Made by a program: the position numbers and the translations under genes | Notes under the pieces: model-generated | What the model was told of the DNA's origin: nothing | Databases searched by the model: none | Seen by the model: only the letters and a program-made list of their open reading frames with translations | In this document: one piece after another, positions 14,915 to 18,228 of the stretch | Layout: each line of letters starts with the position of its first letter | How positions within the stretch are numbered: the stretch's first letter is position 1 | Source: Candidatus Profundicultor aquiphilus | GTDB lineage: Bacteria > Atribacterota > Atribacteria > Atribacterales > Caldatribacteriaceae | Length of the DNA stretch: 18,228 bases | Direction: 5' to 3' | Assembly (NCBI GenBank): GCA_013314795.1 | Contig: JABUEZ010000008.1 | Span: forward strand, 1 to 18,228

Positions 14915-15949
14915 ATGGGTGAAGAAAAAAACGTTCGAAGCGAGCGAGAGGCCACTTTACAACAGGCTATTGGTCTTATAGAGAGAAAGTACGGTCGTGG
15001 AGCAATCATGTTTCTTTCTCAAAACGTACTGGTGACGGATGTGGAAGTTATCAAAACCGGATCTATCCTCCTTAACATTGCCTTGGGAGTGGGAGGGCTT
15101 CCTCGGGGCAGGATTGTGGAAATTTTTGGGCCGGAGGCATCCGGAAAGACAACCATTGCTCTGCACATTATTGCAGAGGCACAGAAAAAAGGAGGGGTTG
15201 CAGTCTTTGTTGATGCTGAACATGCCCTTGACCCGACTTACGCCAGTAAAATTGGAGTCCAGGTCGATAAGCTTCTTATCTCTCAGCCTGGTACCGCCGA
15301 GGAAGCTCTGGATATCATTGATGCCCTGGTACGCAGTGGCAGTGTGGATGTGGTGGTGCTCGATTCGGTTGCGGCACTTGTTCCAAGCGCTGAGCTTGAT
15401 GGGAGCATTGGCGAACCATCGGTCGGTTTGCAGGCCCGCTTAATGTCTCAGGCTTTGCGGAGGTTAACCGGGTATATCAGTAAGACCAAAACCGTGGTAA
15501 TCTTTGTGAACCAGTTGCGGGAGAAAATTGGTAACATGTATGGGCCTTCAGAAGTAACTCCTGGAGGAAGAGCGCTTAAGTTTTATGCAACGGTACGGCT
15601 AGACGTGAGGAAGAAAGATTTTATTAAGGTAGGTAATACCGAAGAAATCATCGGAGCAAAAACCAAAGTAAGGGTGGTGAAGAATAAGCTGGCCTCACCT
15701 TTCAAAGAGGCGGAATTAGAGGTTATTTATGGTGAAGGTGTATCGCGGGAAGGCGAAATACTGACTCTGGGAGAAATGGCTGGAATATTGAAAAAGTCGG
15801 GAAGCTGGTTTTCCTTTGGAGAATACCGTCTGGGTCAGGGGAGGGACGCAGTGCGGCAATTTTTGAAAGAGAATCCTGAAGTGAGTGAGAAAATGTTGTT
15901 TGCTGCTCTGGAAAAGCTCAATATCGATCCTAAGATTGCTTTGGGTTAA
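14915..15949 (+). CDS. recA: Recombinase RecA
   Basis: RecA forms ATP-dependent filaments on single-stranded DNA for homologous recombination and, where LexA exists, SOS induction. The protein has 344 residues from ATG 14915. Walker A is GPEASGKT (72-79) with Lys78; the commonest form is GPESSGKT. Also seen are VFVDAEHALDP, the Walker B strand VVVLDSVAAL, QARLMSQALR and the Q-L-R-E-K-I-G allosteric segment. The C-terminal domain retains YGEGVSREGE, but the acidic tail found in E. coli RecA is missing. Loop L1 reads G-E-P-S (166-169) where G-D-S-H is usual. Loop L2 reads N-M-Y209-G-P-S-E-V-T-P-G-G where V-M-F-G-N-P-E-T-T-P-G-G is usual. No SOS/LexA box was recognised upstream, and recA is probably co-transcribed with cinA-thpR. 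recX follows after 1 nt. Confidence 0.97.
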   Translation: MGEEKNVRSEREATLQQAIGLIERKYGRGAIMFLSQNVLVTDVEVIKTGSILLNIALGVGGLPRGRIVEIFGPEASGKTTIALHIIAEAQKKGGVAVFVDAEHALDPTYASKIGVQVDKLLISQPGTAEEALDIIDALVRSGSVDVVVLDSVAALVPSAELDGSIGEPSVGLQARLMSQALRRLTGYISKTKTVVIFVNQLREKIGNMYGPSEVTPGGRALKFYATVRLDVRKKDFIKVGNTEEIIGAKTKVRVVKNKLASPFKEAELEVIYGEGVSREGEILTLGEMAGILKKSGSWFSFGEYRLGQGRDAVRQFLKENPEVSEKMLFAALEKLNIDPKIALG

Positions 15950-15950
15950 G

Positions 15951-16394
15951 ATGGAAGAAGTGCTCAAAAAATGCTGGAGATATCTGAATAGAAAGATGTA
16001 CACGGTGCAGGAGCTTTCAGCAAAACTGCGTCGAGATGGTTTCGATGAAAAAGTGATAGAGGAAGCTATTTCGTTTCTTCAGGAGAAAGGTTACCTCAAC
16101 GATGAAGAATACGTGAGAGTGTATCTGGAAGGTCGCAAAAACCGGCCCAAAGGATATCTGGCCATCGTTGATGATCTGAAACGGAAAGGTGTTGCCCCAT
16201 CGTATCTCCATTCTTTGCGGGAAGATTTTTACTCCCTTGAGACGGAAGTTGAGGATGCGCTGCGATTGTTGCAGGCGGGGAAAGAACGTGGGGAGGACGA
16301 GGCGAAAATCAAGAGAAGGTTATTGCGAAGGGGTTTTACCTGGGAAGCTATTGAAAAGGCCTGGAGCCGGCTGGAAGGCTCTTCGTATTCTTGA
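15951..16394 (+). CDS. recX: Regulatory protein RecX
   Basis: RecX binds RecA filaments and limits or modulates their activity. The 147-residue protein is nearly all helical, with the repeated three-helix RecX modules. Family features are C-W-R-Y-L-N-R-K-M-Y-T near the N terminus, E-L-S-A-K-L-R-R-D-G-F, the second module F-L-Q-E-K-G-Y-L-N-D-E-E-Y, and R-P-K-G-Y-L-A-I-V-D-D-L-K-R-K-G-V. The third module, R-R-L-L-R-R-G-F-T-W-E-A-I, is near the end. The frame is open 66 nt further upstream to an ATG at 15885 inside recA, but that extension is not RecX-like. ATG 15951, 1 nt after the recA stop, is the sensible start, probably read by coupled translation because no strong Shine-Dalgarno site is seen. 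The stop codon TGA lies inside the -35 box of the rny promoter. Confidence 0.9.
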   Translation: MEEVLKKCWRYLNRKMYTVQELSAKLRRDGFDEKVIEEAISFLQEKGYLNDEEYVRVYLEGRKNRPKGYLAIVDDLKRKGVAPSYLHSLREDFYSLETEVEDALRLLQAGKERGEDEAKIKRRLLRRGFTWEAIEKAWSRLEGSSYS

Positions 16395-16419
16395 CTTGGG
16401 TCAGGGGTACGATTAGAAT
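16391..16419 (+). promoter_or_regulatory. Probable sigma-70/SigA-type promoter for rny-ymdB
   Basis: The -35 box TTGACT (16391-16396) and the -10 box TAGAAT (16414-16419) are separated by exactly 17 nt. Each matches the consensus at five of six positions. Predicted transcription start is near A16427, just after a run of six T. The leader would be about 52 nt before ATG 16479. The -35 box includes the recX stop codon. No operator or riboswitch was recognised in the rest of the 84-nt gap. Confidence 0.65.
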
Positions 16420-16461
16420 ATTTTTTAGTTTTGCAGTAAGAGTGAACATTGAAAAGTGAAT

Positions 16462-16470
16462 AAGGGGTGA
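16462..16470 (+). promoter_or_regulatory. Ribosome-binding site of rny
   Basis: AAGGGGTGA is identical to the site before recA. It precedes ATG 16479 by 8 nt and contains the in-frame GTG 16467. The overlap of that GTG with the site argues for ATG 16479 as the start; the membrane helix also begins right after this ATG. Confidence 0.55.
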
Positions 16471-16478
16471 ATCCAGAC

Positions 16479-18008
16479 ATGGAGTTTATATATATACTGT
16501 TGGGAATTGCGGTAGGGTTTGGAACAGGTGTGGTTTTGGTAACTCTACAAAGTCGTCGGAAAAAAGAGGATGCGCGGGAGAAGGCGCGGGAAATTGTAGA
16601 AGAGGCATGCCGGCAGGCAGAGAATCTGAAAAAAGAGGCACTCCTGGTAGCGAAGGAAGAGATTTTAAAGGAGAAGCAAAATCTCGAAGAAGAAATCCAG
16701 AATAAAAGGAGAGAACTGCAAAATCTTGAATCCCGATTATTGCGCAGGGAAGAAATGCTGGAGCGGAGGTTGGATCAGCTGGAACGTTCCGAAAATGCTC
16801 TGCGTCGCTCCCAGGAAGAAGTAGAAAGAGTTCGTAAAGAAGTCGAAACCATGAAGGCTCGAGAAGTCCAGGAATTATCAAGGATTGCCGGTCTTTCTCT
16901 GGAAGAGGCGCGGGAAGAGCTCTTGCGCAGGATCGAGAAAACTCTGGAGTATGAGGTAGGTTTGAAGATCAAAGAAGCTGAAGAGCGAGCAAAAAAAGAA
17001 TCGGAAAAAGTGGCACGAGAGATTGTTGTGCAGAGTATTCAGCGTTATGCTGCTGATTTTACGGTGGAGAATACCGTCTCAGTGGTTGGTTTACCAAACG
17101 ATGAAATGAAGGGAAGAATTATTGGAAGAGAAGGACGGAATATCAGAACCTTCGAAATGATCACTGGAGTGGACTTGATCATTGATGATACCCCGGAGGC
17201 AGTCATCATTTCGTGTTTTGACCCAATCAGGCGGGAAATAGCGCGCATCGCTCTGGAGAAGCTTATTGTTGATGGTCGTATTCATCCGGCCCGGATTGAG
17301 GAGTTGATTGAGAAAGCAAAGGCCCAGGTAGAAGAGAAAATTCTTCAGGAGGGAGAACAGGCCCTTTTTGATACCGGAATTAAGGGGATCAATCCTGAGT
17401 TGGTGAAGTTGTTGGGAAAGCTCTACTTCCGCACGAGTTATGGACAGAATGTCTTACAGCATTCGAAGGAAGTCGCCCATTTTGCTGGATTAATGGCCTG
17501 GGAGCTGGGATTGAATGCTAACGTTGCTAAAAGGGCGGGATTGTTGCATGACATCGGGAAAGCTCTGGATCACGAGGTGGAAGGACCCCATGCAGAGATT
17601 GGAGCAAAGCTGGTTGGTAAATATGGTGAAAAGTGGGAAATTGTTCATGCGATTGAGGCACATCACGGCGATGTGGAACCGGCGACTGTTGAAGCCGTAT
17701 TGATTCAAGCTGCCGATGCGATCTCGGCATCCCGACCAGGAGCCAGAAGAGAAAGCCTTGAGGCGTATATAAAAAGGTTAGAGAGGTTGGAAAAAATTGC
17801 CGACTCTTTCGATGGGGTAGAGAAATCGTATGCCATTCAGGCTGGAAGAGAAGTTCGCATCATTGTCAAACCTGATAAGATTGACGATGCAGGTGCGGCA
17901 AGATTGGCTCGGGAGATTTCTAAGAGAATTGAGGACGAGCTGGAATATCCTGGTCAGATCAAAGTTACAGTGGTGCGAGAGACCAGAGCCGTAGGATATG
18001 CGAAATAA
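16479..18008 (+). CDS. rny: Ribonuclease Y
   Basis: RNase Y is the membrane-bound endoribonuclease that initiates mRNA decay in Bacillota and several other lineages lacking RNase E. The protein has 509 residues, close to the usual ~520. Domain order is one N-terminal membrane helix (~3-23), a long Glu/Lys/Arg-rich coiled coil (~28-190), a KH domain with GREG loop (216-219) and the HD metal-dependent hydrolase domain. The HD pair is His357-Asp358 in LLHDIGKALDHE, with a further H-H-G in A-H-H-G-D. The C-terminal segment E-Y-P-G-Q-I-K-V-T-V-V-R-E-T-R-A is strongly conserved in the family. It is separated from recX by 84 nt and probably has its own promoter. ymdB follows after 18 nt, as in B. 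subtilis. Confidence 0.97.
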   Translation: MEFIYILLGIAVGFGTGVVLVTLQSRRKKEDAREKAREIVEEACRQAENLKKEALLVAKEEILKEKQNLEEEIQNKRRELQNLESRLLRREEMLERRLDQLERSENALRRSQEEVERVRKEVETMKAREVQELSRIAGLSLEEAREELLRRIEKTLEYEVGLKIKEAEERAKKESEKVAREIVVQSIQRYAADFTVENTVSVVGLPNDEMKGRIIGREGRNIRTFEMITGVDLIIDDTPEAVIISCFDPIRREIARIALEKLIVDGRIHPARIEELIEKAKAQVEEKILQEGEQALFDTGIKGINPELVKLLGKLYFRTSYGQNVLQHSKEVAHFAGLMAWELGLNANVAKRAGLLHDIGKALDHEVEGPHAEIGAKLVGKYGEKWEIVHAIEAHHGDVEPATVEAVLIQAADAISASRPGARRESLEAYIKRLERLEKIADSFDGVEKSYAIQAGREVRIIVKPDKIDDAGAARLAREISKRIEDELEYPGQIKVTVVRETRAVGYAK

Positions 18009-18012
18009 GGGC

Positions 18013-18018
18013 AGGAGG
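18013..18018 (+). promoter_or_regulatory. Ribosome-binding site that sets the TTG start of ymdB
   Basis: AGGAGG lies 8 nt before TTG 18027, an optimal spacing. No ATG or GTG is available near the start of homology, so this site decides the start. Confidence 0.75.
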
Positions 18019-18026
18019 AGAGTTGC

Positions 18027-18228
18027 TTGAAATTTCTGATTGTCGGTGATGTTGTTGGTAAACCTGGAAGAAAGGTTCTCCATGCTCAATTGCAAAAGGT
18101 AAGACAAAATTTTAATGTGGATGCTGTAGTGGTGAATGGGGAAAATGCGGCTGGGGGCCTTGGTATTACCCCGGAGGTCTGTAACGAGATCCTTGCCTTA
18201 GGTGTCGATGTGGTTACCACTGGAAACC
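18027..18228 (+). CDS. ymdB: YmdB family metallophosphoesterase (3'-truncated by window edge)
   Basis: The first 67 codons of a calcineurin-like metallophosphoesterase of the YmdB family (TIGR00282 type) are present; the rest lies beyond the window. In B. subtilis YmdB hydrolyses 2',3'-cyclic nucleotides and influences biofilm and motility decisions. Metal-ligand residues fall at the expected positions: Asp8 (IVGDVVGKPGR), Glu39-Asn40 (NGENAAGG) and Asn67 at the very edge of the window (TTGN, normally followed by His). The start is TTG 18027. It follows rny by 18 nt, the same order as in Bacillus, and both products act on RNA-related phosphodiesters. The intervening or nearby spoVS found in sporulating relatives is not seen up to the window edge. 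Confidence 0.93.
   Translation, partial: MKFLIVGDVVGKPGRKVLHAQLQKVRQNFNVDAVVVNGENAAGGLGITPEVCNEILALGVDVVTTGN

Noticed and set aside
14800..14915. SOS/LexA operator or a dedicated promoter upstream of recA
   Set aside because: No CGAAC-N4-GTTCG-type or CTG-N10-CAG palindrome was found at a sensible position. The best -35/-10 guess (TTTACA and GATTTA) is poor and would place the start inside the ribosome-binding site.
15885..15950. Extended recX start at ATG 15885 within recA
   Set aside because: The extra 22 residues are encoded by sequence under selection for the RecA C terminus and do not resemble RecX. ATG 15951 fits the family length.
16395..16430. Possible intrinsic terminator after recX because of the TTTTTT run
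   Set aside because: No G+C-rich inverted repeat sits directly before the T-run. The sequence there is better explained as a -10 box and start region.
1..18228. CRISPR arrays, transposons, tRNA genes, phage or defence genes
   Set aside because: Nothing of this kind was recognised on either strand. The whole window is explained by housekeeping genes with gaps of at most 84 nt.

Overview
The window is a gene-dense bacterial chromosome segment of moderate GC (judged by eye). All 19 recognised genes lie on the + strand. No tRNA, rRNA, mobile element, CRISPR array, integrase or long repeat was seen. Gene content and order match the informational cluster of Bacillota and other deep-branching, mostly Gram-positive-type or thermophilic lineages. 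RNase Y and YmdB are present, and YlxR, YlxP and NrnA-like genes are interleaved with nusA and infB. IF2 is short, and TTG or GTG starts are frequent. A lineage such as Atribacterota or an early-branching clostridial relative is a guess at low confidence, because no marker was searched.

Region 1 (1-8924) is the nusA/infB cluster. It runs nusA (5' end missing), rnpM (ylxR), infB, ylxP, rbfA, an nrnA-like DHH phosphoesterase, truB, ribF, rpsO and pnp. These genes serve transcription elongation, translation initiation, small-subunit maturation, pseudouridylation, flavin cofactors and RNA decay. Gaps are -8 to +17 nt, so this is almost certainly one transcription unit.

Region 2 (8958-16394) is ftsK, a rodZ/ymfM-like gene, rimO, cinA, thpR (ligT), recA and recX. 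It covers chromosome translocation, cell shape, ribosomal protein S12 modification, a nucleotide-metabolism enzyme (CinA), a 2H phosphoesterase, and recombination with its modulator. Gaps are again tiny (-4 to +5 nt). The pgsA and spoVS genes that sit in this neighbourhood in many Bacillota are absent, and thpR lies between cinA and recA.

Region 3 (16395-18228) opens with the longest gap in the window, 84 nt, which holds a good sigma-70-type promoter. rny (RNase Y) and the 5' end of ymdB follow.

Taken together, the window encodes three steps of Bacillota-style mRNA turnover: endonuclease RNase Y, 3' exonuclease PNPase, and an NrnA-like oligoribonuclease. An RNase P modulator and ribosome assembly factors accompany them. 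I found no convincing undescribed system. The points most worth a second look are the compacted fusion of two clusters, the cinA-thpR-recA order, unusual residues in the RecA DNA-binding loops, and the rny promoter overlapping the recX stop codon.
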